Shown piece by piece: positions 7,412 through 15,718 of a stretch of 15,742 nt of DNA. The DNA lies in NCBI GenBank assembly GCA_028291305.1, contig JAQGII010000366.1, positions 1-15,742 of the forward strand. The letters run 5' to 3'. The stretch comes from Caulobacteraceae bacterium. Lineage in GTDB: Bacteria > Pseudomonadota > Alphaproteobacteria > Caulobacterales > Caulobacteraceae. Position numbers and translations under genes: made by a program. The notes below the pieces were generated by a model, which made no database searches, was not told the DNA's origin, and saw only the letters and a program-made list of their open reading frames with translations. Numbering within the stretch: the first letter of the stretch is position 1; each line of letters starts with the position of its first letter.

Positions 7412-7474
7412 TTTCCCATGGCAGCCCCCGGCCCGACCGGCCAGCCGCTGCGCGTTGCGAGAGACGATGTTGTA

Positions 7475-10400
7475 ATGCTTTGGATTGTCCGCGTTGCGCT
7501 GCAGCGCCCCTACACCTTCGTGGTGCTGGCGCTGCTTATCATGATCATCGGACCGCTGGCGGCGCTCAACACGCCTACCGACATCTTCCCCAACATCCGC
7601 GTCCCGGTGATCGGCGTGGCCTGGCAGTACGCCGGCCTGTCGCCCGACGAGATGGCGGGCCGGATCATCGCCCCCTATGAGCGGACGCTGACGACCACGG
7701 TCAACGACATCGAACATACCGAGAGCACCTCCCTGCCGGGGATGGGCATCGTCAAGATCTACTTCCAGCCCGGCGTCGATATCCGCACGGCCACGGCCCA
7801 GGTGACCGCGGTCTCGCAAAGCATCCTGCGGCAGTTGCCCCCCGGGGAGACGCCGCCGCTGATCCTCAACTACAGCGCCTCCACGGTGCCGATCCTGCAG
7901 TTGGCGACGTCAAGCCACAGCATGTCAGAACAGCAGGTCCTGGACCTGACCCAGAATTTCATGCGCCCGGTGCTGACTTCGGTGCCCGGCGCGGCGATCC
8001 CCTATTCCTATGGCGGACGCGTTCGCCAGGTGCAGATCGACCTCAATCCCCAGGCGCTCCAGGCCAAGGGCCTGTCGGCCCAGGATGTCGAGAGCGCCAT
8101 CGGCGCCCAGGACCAGATCCTGCCGGCGGGCACGACCAAGATCGGCTCGCTGCAGTACACGGTGAAGCTCAACGACTCGCCGGACACCGTGCAGGAATTG
8201 AACGATCTGCCGGTCAAGACGGTGGGGGGGGCCACCATCTACATTCGCGACGTCGCCCATGTGCGTGACGGCTCGCCGCCCCAGCAGAGCCTTGTCCACG
8301 TGGACGGCGCGCGCGCGGTATTGACCACGATCCTCAAGGCCGGGTCGGTCTCGACCCTGTCCATCATCCAGGGGGTCAAGGACGCGCTGCCGAAGTTCAA
8401 GGAAACCGTGCCCCGCGACTTCCAGATCACGCCGCTCAACGATCAGTCGCTGTTCGTGAACGCCGCGATCTCCGGCGTGATCAGGGAAGGCGTGATCGCC
8501 GCGGCTCTGACCAGCGTGATGATCCTGCTGTTCCTTGGAAGCTGGCGGTCGACCCTGATCATCGCCACCTCGATCCCGCTGTCGGTCCTGTGCGCGCTCG
8601 CGGGCCTGTCGATGGCGGGCCAGACGCTGAACATCATGACCCTGGGCGGGCTGGCCTTAGCCGTCGGCATCCTGGTCGATGAGGGCACGGTGACCATCGA
8701 GAACATCAACTGGCATCTGGAGCAGGGCAAGGACGTCCACACCGCCATCCTCGATGGCGCTCAGCAGATCGTGGCGCCCGCGTTCGTCAGCCTGCTCTGC
8801 ATCTGCATCGTCTTCGTGCCGATGTTCGCCTTGAAAGGCGTCGCCGGGTTCCTGTTCGTGCCGATGGCGGAGTCTGTGGTGTTCGCCATGATCGCCTCCT
8901 TCGTCCTGTCGCGGACACTGGTTCCGACGATGGCGATGTATCTCCTCAAGCCGCACGTGCATCCAGGAGAGAGCCTGCAGGACGCCGATCGGGATGTTCA
9001 TTCGACGCCGCCGTCGCGCAATCCGCTGGTGCGTTTCCAGCGCGGTTTCGAAGCCGGGTTCGAACAGTTCCGCGAGGCCTATCGCAACCTGTTGGCGGTC
9101 GCCCTGAAGCACAGGCGGGTCTTCGTGACCGGCTTCCTTTGCGTCGTCATCGCGTCGTTCGGCCTTACGCCGTTCCTCGGCGTCACCTTCTTCCCTTCCG
9201 TGGATTCCGGACAGATCACCCTGCATGTGCGCCCGCCCGTCGGCACGCGCATTGAGGACGCCGCAGCTATGTTTGGCGATATCGAACAGCAGATCCGCCA
9301 GGCGATCCCGCAGAAGGAGCTGACATCGGTCGTCGACAACATCGGCCTGCCCGTCAGCAGCATCAACACGGTCTACAACAACTCGGGCGTGATCGGTTAT
9401 CAGGACGGCGACATCTACATTCACCTGAGCGACAAGCATCACCCAACGGCCGATTACGTGCGCAAGCTGCGTCAACGGCTGCCGGCCGCCTTCCCCGGCG
9501 CGACCTTCTCCTTCCTGCCCGCCGACATCATAAGCCAGATCCTGAACTTCGGCGCGCCGGCGCCCCTGGACCTGCAGATCACCGGCCCGGACCAGAAGGC
9601 CAACCAGAACTATGCGATGGAGCTGCTGCGGCGGATGCGGACCATTCGCGGGATCGCTGACGCGCGCATGCAGCAGTCGATGGACAATCCGCAGCTGCGC
9701 GTCGACATCGATCGGTCCCGGATGGCCCAATTCGGCCTGACCGAGCGGGACGTGACCAACAGCGTCACCACCTCGCTGGCCGGCAGCACCCAGACCGCGC
9801 CGGTCTTCTGGCTCAATCGCAAGAACGGGGTCTCCTACCCCGTCGTCGCTCAGACTCCGGAGTATCAGGCCGATACTCTGGCGAAGCTGGAGAACATCCC
9901 GATCACCGGCGCCGCGCCGGGTTCCGGCCTGCAGGTGCTGGGCGGCCTCGGCAAGATCACCCGCGAACAGACGCCCGCGGTGGTCAGCCATTACAACGTC
10001 CAGCCGGTCATCGACCTGTTCGCCACAACGCAGGACCGGGATCTCGGCGGGGTCGCGGGCGACGTCCAGGCGCTGATCAAAGCCACCGCCAAGGATGCGC
10101 CCAGGGGGTCCACCGTCACCCTGCGCGGCCAGGTGACGACCATGAACACGGCCTTCGCCGGCCTGGGCTTCGGTCTGCTGGGCGCGATCGTCCTGATCTA
10201 TCTGATCATCGTCGTGAACTTCCAGTCGTGGCTGGACCCGTTCGTGATCATCACCGCCCTGCCGGCGGCGCTGGCGGGCATCGTCTGGATGCTCTTCACC
10301 ACCCATACCAACCTTTCGGTTCCCGCTCTCACAGGCACCATCATGTGCATGGGCGTCGCCACCGCCAACTCGGTCCTGGTGATCAGTTTCGCCCGCGAAC

Positions 10401-10705
10401 GGCTGGCCGCCACCGGCGACGCCGCCATCGCGGCGATGGAGGCCGGCATCACCCGCTGCCGCCCCGTGCTGATGACCGCCCTGGCCATGATCATCGGCAT
10501 GCTGCCGATGGCGCTGGGCCTCGGCGAGGGCGGCGAACAGAACGCGCCGCTCGGCCGCGCGGTCATCGGCGGCCTGATCTTCGCGACCTGCGCCACCCTG
10601 ATGTTCGTGCCGGTGGTGTTCAGCATGGTTCACGGCCGCAAGGCCGTTAAGCCCCTCGGCGCGCAGGCCGAGCCTGCGCCCCATTCCGGAGAAGCCTATG
10701 CGTGA
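7475..10705 (+). CDS. RND-family efflux pump, inner-membrane permease
   Basis: A 1076-residue proton-driven pump of the AcrB superfamily. The first membrane helix begins right after the start (LWIVRVALQRPYTFVVLALLI), then the first porter region, TM2-6 (about 330-500), a second duplicated half with TM7 near residue 550, and TM8-12 at the end. In TM4, Asp402-Glu403 (GILVDEGTVTIENI) occupy the place of the AcrB proton-relay pair Asp407-Asp408. In TM10 the place of AcrB Lys940 appears to be Ala964 (GVATANSVLVISFAR). These look like marks of a subfamily found beside NodT-type channels rather than damage. I chose ATG at 7475 because the family starts with this WIVRxALxRP segment and GAGAGACGA precedes it; an ATG at 7418 would add 19 uncharacteristic residues overlapping the leader. 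The adaptor gene overlaps the 3' end by 8 nt. Substrate unknown. Confidence 0.95.
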   Translation: MLWIVRVALQRPYTFVVLALLIMIIGPLAALNTPTDIFPNIRVPVIGVAWQYAGLSPDEMAGRIIAPYERTLTTTVNDIEHTESTSLPGMGIVKIYFQPGVDIRTATAQVTAVSQSILRQLPPGETPPLILNYSASTVPILQLATSSHSMSEQQVLDLTQNFMRPVLTSVPGAAIPYSYGGRVRQVQIDLNPQALQAKGLSAQDVESAIGAQDQILPAGTTKIGSLQYTVKLNDSPDTVQELNDLPVKTVGGATIYIRDVAHVRDGSPPQQSLVHVDGARAVLTTILKAGSVSTLSIIQGVKDALPKFKETVPRDFQITPLNDQSLFVNAAISGVIREGVIAAALTSVMILLFLGSWRSTLIIATSIPLSVLCALAGLSMAGQTLNIMTLGGLALAVGILVDEGTVTIENINWHLEQGKDVHTAILDGAQQIVAPAFVSLLCICIVFVPMFALKGVAGFLFVPMAESVVFAMIASFVLSRTLVPTMAMYLLKPHVHPGESLQDADRDVHSTPPSRNPLVRFQRGFEAGFEQFREAYRNLLAVALKHRRVFVTGFLCVVIASFGLTPFLGVTFFPSVDSGQITLHVRPPVGTRIEDAAAMFGDIEQQIRQAIPQKELTSVVDNIGLPVSSINTVYNNSGVIGYQDGDIYIHLSDKHHPTADYVRKLRQRLPAAFPGATFSFLPADIISQILNFGAPAPLDLQITGPDQKANQNYAMELLRRMRTIRGIADARMQQSMDNPQLRVDIDRSRMAQFGLTERDVTNSVTTSLAGSTQTAPVFWLNRKNGVSYPVVAQTPEYQADTLAKLENIPITGAAPGSGLQVLGGLGKITREQTPAVVSHYNVQPVIDLFATTQDRDLGGVAGDVQALIKATAKDAPRGSTVTLRGQVTTMNTAFAGLGFGLLGAIVLIYLIIVVNFQSWLDPFVIITALPAALAGIVWMLFTTHTNLSVPALTGTIMCMGVATANSVLVISFARERLAATGDAAIAAMEAGITRCRPVLMTALAMIIGMLPMALGLGEGGEQNAPLGRAVIGGLIFATCATLMFVPVVFSMVHGRKAVKPLGAQAEPAPHSGEAYA

Positions 10706-11906
10706 TCAACGTGACCCAGAGGATGCCACACCCGACATCCTCCGCCAGAAGATGCCGCGGCGCATGAAGGCGATCGGCGTCGCCGCCCTTTGCGTCGGCG
10801 CCGGCGTGGTCGCCCTGGGCGTCATCAGCCGGGTCCAGGCGGATCAAAGGCTGACGACCTGGACCGATGACCAGGCCGTCCCCGTGGTCCATCTGATCAG
10901 CGTGGGAGCCGACCCGAACACGGGCAACCTGGTCCTACCCGGCGCCGTCCAGGCCTTCAACGACGCGCCGATCCATGCCCGGGTCAGCGGCTATCTCAAA
11001 CGCTGGTATGCGGACATCGGGGCCTCGGTGAAGGCGGGCCAGCTTCTGGCCGAAATCGACACGCCGGACCTCGACCAGCAACTGGCCCAGGCCAAGGCCG
11101 ACCTGGCGACAGCCGTCGCCAACCAGCACCTCTCGGCTATCACGGCCCAGCGCTGGGTCGGACTGCTGGCCCAGGACGCCGTCTCGCGTCAGGACGCCGA
11201 CGACAAGAACGGCGACCTCGAAGCCAAGACCGCGCTCGTCGATTCCGCGAAAGCCAATATGCAGCGGCTGGAGGCGCTGGAATCCTTCAAGCGCATCACC
11301 GCGCCGTTCGACGGCGTGGTGACCACCCGCTCGACCGATATCGGGGCCCTGATCACGGTCGGCGGGACGACCGACATCCCGCTGTTCTCCGTCGCCGACG
11401 AGAAGCGGCTGCGGATCTATGTGCAGGCGCCGCAGAGCTATTCGGCCGACATCAAGCCGGGCATGGTCGCGACCTTCACCGTTCCCGAATACCCGCGCCG
11501 CACCTTCACCGCCGAGCTGGCCACCACCGCCCGCGCGGTCACGCCGCAAACGGGGGCCCAGACCATCGAGCTGCAGATCGACAACGGCGACGGAGCGCTG
11601 AGACCCGGCGACTACGCCCAGGTCCACTTCACCCTGCCGCCCAACAGCGGCGCCATCCGGGCACCGGCCACCGCCCTGATGTTCCGCGACGCGGGCATGA
11701 CGGTGGCCGTCCTGGCGCCGGACGGGCGCGTCGCCTTCAAGCCGGTCACGATCGGCCGCGACCTGGGGGCCACGGTCGAGATCGCCAGCGGGCTGGCGTC
11801 AACGGACCGCCTGATCGACAACCCGCCGGATTCGCTGCGCGCCGGCGACAAGGTGCGGGTCGCCGCCAGCCAGCCGGGCGGAACCGGAGCGAATCCCCAT
11901 GCTTAG
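10698..11906 (+). CDS. RND efflux periplasmic adaptor (membrane fusion protein)
   Basis: A 402-residue adaptor joining the pump to the outer-membrane channel. It has an N-terminal membrane anchor (about 22-45, KAIGVAALCVGAGVVALGVI) with no lipobox. The first lipoyl half is around ARVSGYLKRWYADIGASVKAGQLLAEID, then an alpha-helical hairpin (about 125-200, LDQQLAQAKADLATAVANQH), the second lipoyl half (FKRITAPFDGVVTTRSTDIGALI), a beta-barrel domain and a membrane-proximal domain. Length and order are normal for the family. Its ATG lies inside the end of the pump gene, with GGAGAA 6 nt upstream, and its own end overlaps the channel gene by 8 nt, so the three are translationally coupled. Confidence 0.95.
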   Translation: MRDQRDPEDATPDILRQKMPRRMKAIGVAALCVGAGVVALGVISRVQADQRLTTWTDDQAVPVVHLISVGADPNTGNLVLPGAVQAFNDAPIHARVSGYLKRWYADIGASVKAGQLLAEIDTPDLDQQLAQAKADLATAVANQHLSAITAQRWVGLLAQDAVSRQDADDKNGDLEAKTALVDSAKANMQRLEALESFKRITAPFDGVVTTRSTDIGALITVGGTTDIPLFSVADEKRLRIYVQAPQSYSADIKPGMVATFTVPEYPRRTFTAELATTARAVTPQTGAQTIELQIDNGDGALRPGDYAQVHFTLPPNSGAIRAPATALMFRDAGMTVAVLAPDGRVAFKPVTIGRDLGATVEIASGLASTDRLIDNPPDSLRAGDKVRVAASQPGGTGANPHA

Positions 11907-13347
11907 ACTCGCGGCGTCGGCCGCTCCGCTGTTGCTCGGCGCGGCGCTGGCCGGGTGCTCGCTGGCGCCGGCCTATGCCCCGCTGACAATGGCGACCCCG
12001 CCGGCTTACAAGGAAACGGGCCCGTGGACGCCAGCCAATCCCGAAGATACGGAGCCGCGCGGCGACTGGTGGACGGTCTATGGCGACCAGACTCTGAATG
12101 ACCTGGAACGGCGGATCGAGGACGGCAATCCTGATCTCGCCATCGCCCTGGCGCGTTATGACGAAGCCCGTGCGCTGGCGGCTCAGGCCCGCGCCGCCTT
12201 GGTTCCGGAGTTGGACGCGACGGGCAGCGCGACCGGCAATCGCCAGTCCGCGGCTCGCCCGCTGCGCGTGGGCGGCCCGAGCCAATATGGCAGCGACATC
12301 GCCGGAGGAACGGTCTCCTACGAGTTCGACCTATGGGGCCGGGTGCGCAACATGGTCGCCGCCGGCCGCGCCGAGGCCCAAGCCAGCCAGGCCGACGTCG
12401 CGTCGGTGAGGTTGAGCCTTCAGGCGCAGCTGGCTGACGCCTATCTGAGCCTGCGCGGGCTCGACGCCCAGACCAAGCTCCTGGCCGACGCCAGCGACGC
12501 CTATGCGCGCGCGCTCAAGCTGACCCGGGCCCAGCACGACGGCGGCGCGGTCGCCGGTCTGGACGTGGGGCGCGCCGAAACCCAGTTGAATACGGCGCGC
12601 GCCCAACAGATCGACGTCGTCGCCCAGCGCGCCCTGGTCGAGCATGAGATCGCCGTCCTGGTGGGCCAGACCCCCTCGACGTTTTCGCTCTCCCCTCTCG
12701 CGCCGATGCTCGAACCGCCCGCCATACCCGTCGCCGCCCCTTCGCTGCTCCTGCAGCGGCGGCCGGACATCGCGGCGGCGGAGCGACGAGCGGCGGCGGC
12801 CAACGCCCGGATCGGCGTGGCGCGCGCGGCGCTCTACCCGAGCATCACCCTCGACGCGACCGGCGGGTTCCAGACGGCCGGCGGCGTGAACCTGCTCCAG
12901 GCCGCCAACAGTTGGTGGACGCTGGGACCGAACATCAACCTTCCCCTGTTCGACGGCGGTCGGCGCAAGGCCGTGGTGCGGCAGACGCGTGACCAGTTCG
13001 ACGAGGCCAGCGCCAGCTATCGCTCCACCGTGCTCATGGCGTTCCAGCAGGTCGAGGACAACCTGGCGCTGTGCAACAAGCTGGCCGAGGAAGGCCAGGC
13101 GGAGGCGGCAGCGGTTGAGGCGGCGAACCGCACCGAAGCCTTGGCGATGATCCAGTACAAGATGGGTGCAACCCCCTATCTGGACGTGGTCACCGCGCAG
13201 ACGGCCGACCTGGAAGCCCAACGCGCCGCCCTGATGATCGCCACGCGTCGCCTCCAAGCCAGCGTGGACCTCATTCGGGCGCTCGGCGGGGGCTGGAACG
13301 AGGCGTCGGCCACAACCGCAGGCGCAACCAACCTGCATTCGGGGTAA
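11899..13347 (+). CDS. NodT-type RND outer-membrane channel lipoprotein
   Basis: A 482-residue TolC-like outer-membrane factor completing the tripartite pump. The signal peptide ends in the lipobox ALAGC, giving lipid-modified Cys20. The mature protein shows the family's two repeats: GDWWTVYGDQTLNDLERRI near residue 55, ISYEFDLWGRV-like VSYEFDLWGRVRN (about 138-150), then LLLQRRPDIAAAERRAAAANARIGVARAALYPSITL and LFDGGRRKAVVRQTRDQFDEA in the second half, ending with the usual TRRLQASVDLIRALGGGW. Length and motifs are complete. The start overlaps the adaptor stop (ATGCTTAG). Confidence 0.95.
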   Translation: MLRLAASAAPLLLGAALAGCSLAPAYAPLTMATPPAYKETGPWTPANPEDTEPRGDWWTVYGDQTLNDLERRIEDGNPDLAIALARYDEARALAAQARAALVPELDATGSATGNRQSAARPLRVGGPSQYGSDIAGGTVSYEFDLWGRVRNMVAAGRAEAQASQADVASVRLSLQAQLADAYLSLRGLDAQTKLLADASDAYARALKLTRAQHDGGAVAGLDVGRAETQLNTARAQQIDVVAQRALVEHEIAVLVGQTPSTFSLSPLAPMLEPPAIPVAAPSLLLQRRPDIAAAERRAAAANARIGVARAALYPSITLDATGGFQTAGGVNLLQAANSWWTLGPNINLPLFDGGRRKAVVRQTRDQFDEASASYRSTVLMAFQQVEDNLALCNKLAEEGQAEAAAVEAANRTEALAMIQYKMGATPYLDVVTAQTADLEAQRAALMIATRRLQASVDLIRALGGGWNEASATTAGATNLHSG

Positions 13348-13351
13348 TCCT

Positions 13352-13418
13352 GGCTTCAACACCGGTCGGATGGCGGATGGGGGGCGATCGTTCCCTTTGC
13401 AGGCGCCCGCTTGAAGCC
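13352..13418. repeat. 8-bp inverted repeat after the efflux operon
   Basis: GGCTTCAA (13352-13359) and TTGAAGCC (13411-13418) are perfect reverse complements separated by 51 nt, beginning 5 nt after the channel stop. A second short stem, CTGCCT/AGGCAG, lies at 13451-13469. Neither is followed by a T tract. They may protect or end the efflux transcript. The rest of 13348-13568 shows nothing else I can name except the ribosome site at 13554. Confidence 0.4.
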
Positions 13419-13553
13419 CCACCAGCCGGCGCCAGCTTGCAACGCTGATCCTGCCTGCGGCCTAGGCAGATTCCGCCGGAAGCGCCCCAACCACCCCTGC
13501 GCAGCTTGTTGGCCGGTCAAGCCCGTGCCGTGCTCGGTCCCGCACCAACGGGC

Positions 13554-13562
13554 GAGGGGAGA
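13554..13562 (+). promoter_or_regulatory. Ribosome binding site deciding the amine oxidase start
   Basis: GAGGGGAGA ends about 7 nt before ATG at 13569. It supports that start over an in-frame upstream start at 13506, which would add 21 residues in front of the Tat signal. Confidence 0.7.
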
Positions 13563-13568
13563 CTTCCA

Positions 13569-15167
13569 ATGACCGACGAGGCCGAGGGCGCGCCGAGCCG
13601 GCGGGACATGTTCCGCATGATCGGCGTCATGGGCGGCGCCAGCGCCATGTACATGGCCATGGCCGAGCTCGGCCACGCCGAGACCACGGACGCGTTCCGG
13701 GGGCCGGCCAAGCTGTCCAGGCCGCCGCCCGGAGCCTCGGTGCTGATCCTCGGCTCGGGGGTCGCCGGCATGGTGGCGGCGATGGAGATGCGCGACGCGG
13801 GCTACAAGGTCCAGGTGCTCGAGTACCAGGACCGGCCGGGCGGGCGGAACTGGTCGCTCTACGGCGGCGACACGTTCACCGAGCTCGGCGGCGCCACCCA
13901 GCACGTGCAGTTCGATCCGGGCATCTACCTGAACCCCGGCCCGTGGCGCATCCCCTACCACCACCAGGGCATCCATCACTACGCGGCGCGGGTCGGCGTG
14001 CAGATGGAGCCGTTCATGCAGATCAACTTCAACGCCTACGTCCATTCGACCAAGGCCTACGGCGGCAAGCCCAAGCGCTACCGCGAGGTCCAGGCCGACT
14101 TCCAGGGCCACGTGGCCGAACTGCTCGGCAAGTCCGCCCAGCAGGGGGCGCTGGACCAGGCGGTGAGCAAGGAGGACCGCGAGGTCCTGATGGAGGCCCT
14201 GCGCAGCTGGGGCGCCCTGGACGGCAACTTCCAATATACCAAGAGCCTGGCCGCCTCGAACCGGCGCGGCTTCGCCAAGGACGTCGGCGGCGGCCTCTCC
14301 GCCGTGCCGGTCCCCTCCGATCCTGATCCCCTGAGCCAAGTGCTCAACGGCCGCCTGTGGACCGCCATCGCCCAGATGAACGACCACATGCACCAGTATT
14401 CGATCTTCCAGCCCAAGGGCGGCATGGGCCAGATCGGCAAGGCCATGGGCCGCGAGCTCGGCCCCCTGATCCAGTACAACTCCAAGGTCGTCGACATCCA
14501 TCAGGACGCCAAGGGCGTCACCGTCACCTACGTCGACACCAAGACCGGCGGGCCGCCGCGCACCGCCACCGCCGACTGGTGCATCTGCACCATCCCCCTG
14601 CCGGTGCTGAGCCAGATCCCGATGAACGTGGGCGCGCCCCTGCAGGCGGCCATCAACCACATGGGCTACCACCCCTCGATGAAGGTGGGGCTGCAGTTCA
14701 AGCGCCGCTTCTGGGAGCAGGACGAGCAGATCTACGGCGGCATCACCTACACCGACCAGCCCAACGTCTCGGTCGGCTATCCCAACTACGACTACTTCTC
14801 CCGGGGCAAGGGCATGCTGCTGGGCGCCTATGTCTCGACGCCGGAGTCCTACGCCTACGCCGCCATGCCGCCGGAACAGCGCATCAAGGAGACCCTGCAC
14901 TGGGTGTCCCAAATCCACCCCCAGGCGGTGGCCGAATACGAGTGCGGGGCGGCGGTGGCCTGGCACCGGGTGCCGTGGATCCTGGGTTGCGCCAGCACCT
15001 GGACCGAGGAGACGCGGGCCAAGCACTACGACAACCTCTGCGCCATCGACGGCCGCATCGTGCTGGCCGGCGAGCACGCCTCCTACATCGGTGGCTGGCA
15101 GGAGGGCGCGGTGACCTCGGCCACCGACGCGATCAAGCGCATCCACCAACGCGCGATGGGGGCCTAG
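13569..15167 (+). CDS. Tat-exported flavin (FAD) amine oxidase/dehydrogenase
   Basis: A 532-residue flavoprotein of the monoamine oxidase family, expected to oxidise an amine or amino acid to an imine in the periplasm. The N-terminus has a twin-arginine signal (SRRDMFRMIG, Arg11-Arg12) followed by a hydrophobic stretch to about 33. FAD binding is shown by GSGVAG (62-67), ERxGGR-like YQDRPGGRN (to Arg93) and the C-terminal VLAGEHASYIGGWQEGAV segment. Lys372 (HPSMKVGLQF) matches the active-site lysine near flavin N5. At the second aromatic-cage position, a Tyr in human MAO-B, it has Trp510. The cytochrome c gene begins 2 nt after its stop, pointing to cytochrome c rather than oxygen as electron acceptor, as shown for nicotine oxidoreductase NicA2 with CycN. 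The native substrate cannot be read from sequence; tryptamine-, tyramine-, polyamine- and L-amino acid-type activities are all possible. Confidence 0.93.
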   Translation: MTDEAEGAPSRRDMFRMIGVMGGASAMYMAMAELGHAETTDAFRGPAKLSRPPPGASVLILGSGVAGMVAAMEMRDAGYKVQVLEYQDRPGGRNWSLYGGDTFTELGGATQHVQFDPGIYLNPGPWRIPYHHQGIHHYAARVGVQMEPFMQINFNAYVHSTKAYGGKPKRYREVQADFQGHVAELLGKSAQQGALDQAVSKEDREVLMEALRSWGALDGNFQYTKSLAASNRRGFAKDVGGGLSAVPVPSDPDPLSQVLNGRLWTAIAQMNDHMHQYSIFQPKGGMGQIGKAMGRELGPLIQYNSKVVDIHQDAKGVTVTYVDTKTGGPPRTATADWCICTIPLPVLSQIPMNVGAPLQAAINHMGYHPSMKVGLQFKRRFWEQDEQIYGGITYTDQPNVSVGYPNYDYFSRGKGMLLGAYVSTPESYAYAAMPPEQRIKETLHWVSQIHPQAVAEYECGAAVAWHRVPWILGCASTWTEETRAKHYDNLCAIDGRIVLAGEHASYIGGWQEGAVTSATDAIKRIHQRAMGA

Positions 15168-15169
15168 CC

Positions 15170-15637
15170 ATGACTGGCAAGACGATGCGCCTTTCAACCC
15201 TGGCCGCGGCCGTGCTGCTCGCGGCAAGCGCCCTGCCCGCCCTGGCCCAGTCCCCGGCGCCCGACGCCCTTGAACCCCGGGTCAAGGGCGGCAGGTTCGT
15301 CATGCGCGACGGCGAGGCGATCTACAGGAACGTCTGCCAGGCCTGCCACATGGCCGACGCCAAGGGCGCCCAGGGCTCCGGAATCTACCCCGCCCTGGCC
15401 GCCAATCCCAGGCTCGCCGCCGCCGCCTATCCGATCCGGGTGATCGTCAACGGCCAGAAGGGCATGCCGTCCCTGGGCGCCCTGTTCGACGACGACCAGG
15501 TCGCCGCCGTGGTCGCCTACGTGCGCACCCACTTCGGCAACAGCTACGCCGGGGCGGTGACCGCCGCCGAGGTGAAGGCCCAGCGGCCCGCGGCGGCGCG
15601 GGCGGCGCGGGCGGCGGGGGCCGCTACGGCGGGGTGA
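15170..15637 (+). CDS. Secreted class I c-type cytochrome, probable electron acceptor of the amine oxidase
   Basis: A 155-residue periplasmic monohaem cytochrome. The signal peptide (about 1-26) ends at ALA before Gln27. Haem attaches at C56-Q-A-C59-H60; Met99 in KGMPSLG is the likely sixth ligand; the final helix is DDQVAAVVAYVRTHFGN. It follows the flavin amine oxidase by 2 nt, so it most likely takes electrons from its FAD and passes them to the respiratory chain. The last 25 residues are an Ala/Arg-rich tail, partly from a 9-bp tandem repeat, with no known function. An in-frame ATG at 15185 (MRLSTLAAAV) is an alternative start that would leave a normal signal peptide. Confidence 0.93.
   Translation: MTGKTMRLSTLAAAVLLAASALPALAQSPAPDALEPRVKGGRFVMRDGEAIYRNVCQACHMADAKGAQGSGIYPALAANPRLAAAAYPIRVIVNGQKGMPSLGALFDDDQVAAVVAYVRTHFGNSYAGAVTAAEVKAQRPAAARAARAAGAATAG
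15592..15618 (+). repeat. 9-bp tandem repeat inside the cytochrome tail
   Basis: The unit GGCGGCGCG occurs twice exactly and a third time with one mismatch. It encodes part of the Ala/Arg/Gly-rich C-terminal tail of the cytochrome and keeps the frame, so copy-number change would lengthen or shorten the tail by three residues. Confidence 0.75.
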
Positions 15638-15654
15638 CGGCCCCTGCCCGGTCG

Positions 15655-15718
15655 GTGGTGCGAGACCACTCCGCTGGAAGTGCAAGACCAGCGAATAGTG
15701 AACCTACAAAGGTTCACT
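15655..15718. repeat. Three successive inverted repeats after the cytochrome gene
   Basis: Three perfect stems lie almost end to end: GTGGT-N5-ACCAC (15655-15669), CGCTGG-N10-CCAGCG (15672-15693) and AGTGAACC-N6-GGTTCACT (15697-15718). The last has an 8-bp stem and six-base loop, the best terminator-like stem in the window, although no T tract follows. They could end the amine oxidase transcript, form a structured RNA, or be part of a palindromic repeat element that continues past the window. Confidence 0.7.

Noticed and set aside
7418..7474. Upstream ATG at 7418 as the pump start
   Set aside because: The added 19 residues are unlike the family N-terminus, and the ATG lies just after the 12-bp dyad; ATG at 7475 fits the family.
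8224..8231. Run of eight G inside the RND pump gene, a possible slippage or phase-variation tract
   Set aside because: It encodes Gly-Gly in frame in an otherwise intact gene; eight bases in a GC-rich genome is not enough to claim phase variation.
8657..10684. Long open frame on the minus strand (675 codons) opposite the RND pump
   Set aside because: Same pattern: antisense to an intact RND gene, low-complexity Gly/Arg/Asp/His composition, no recognisable family.
13356..15227. Long open frame on the minus strand (623 codons) opposite the amine oxidase and cytochrome
   Set aside because: It is antisense to two genes with clear motifs. Its translation is rich in Gly, Arg, His, Val and Asp in the way typical of the reverse frame of GC-rich genes, and no domain is visible.
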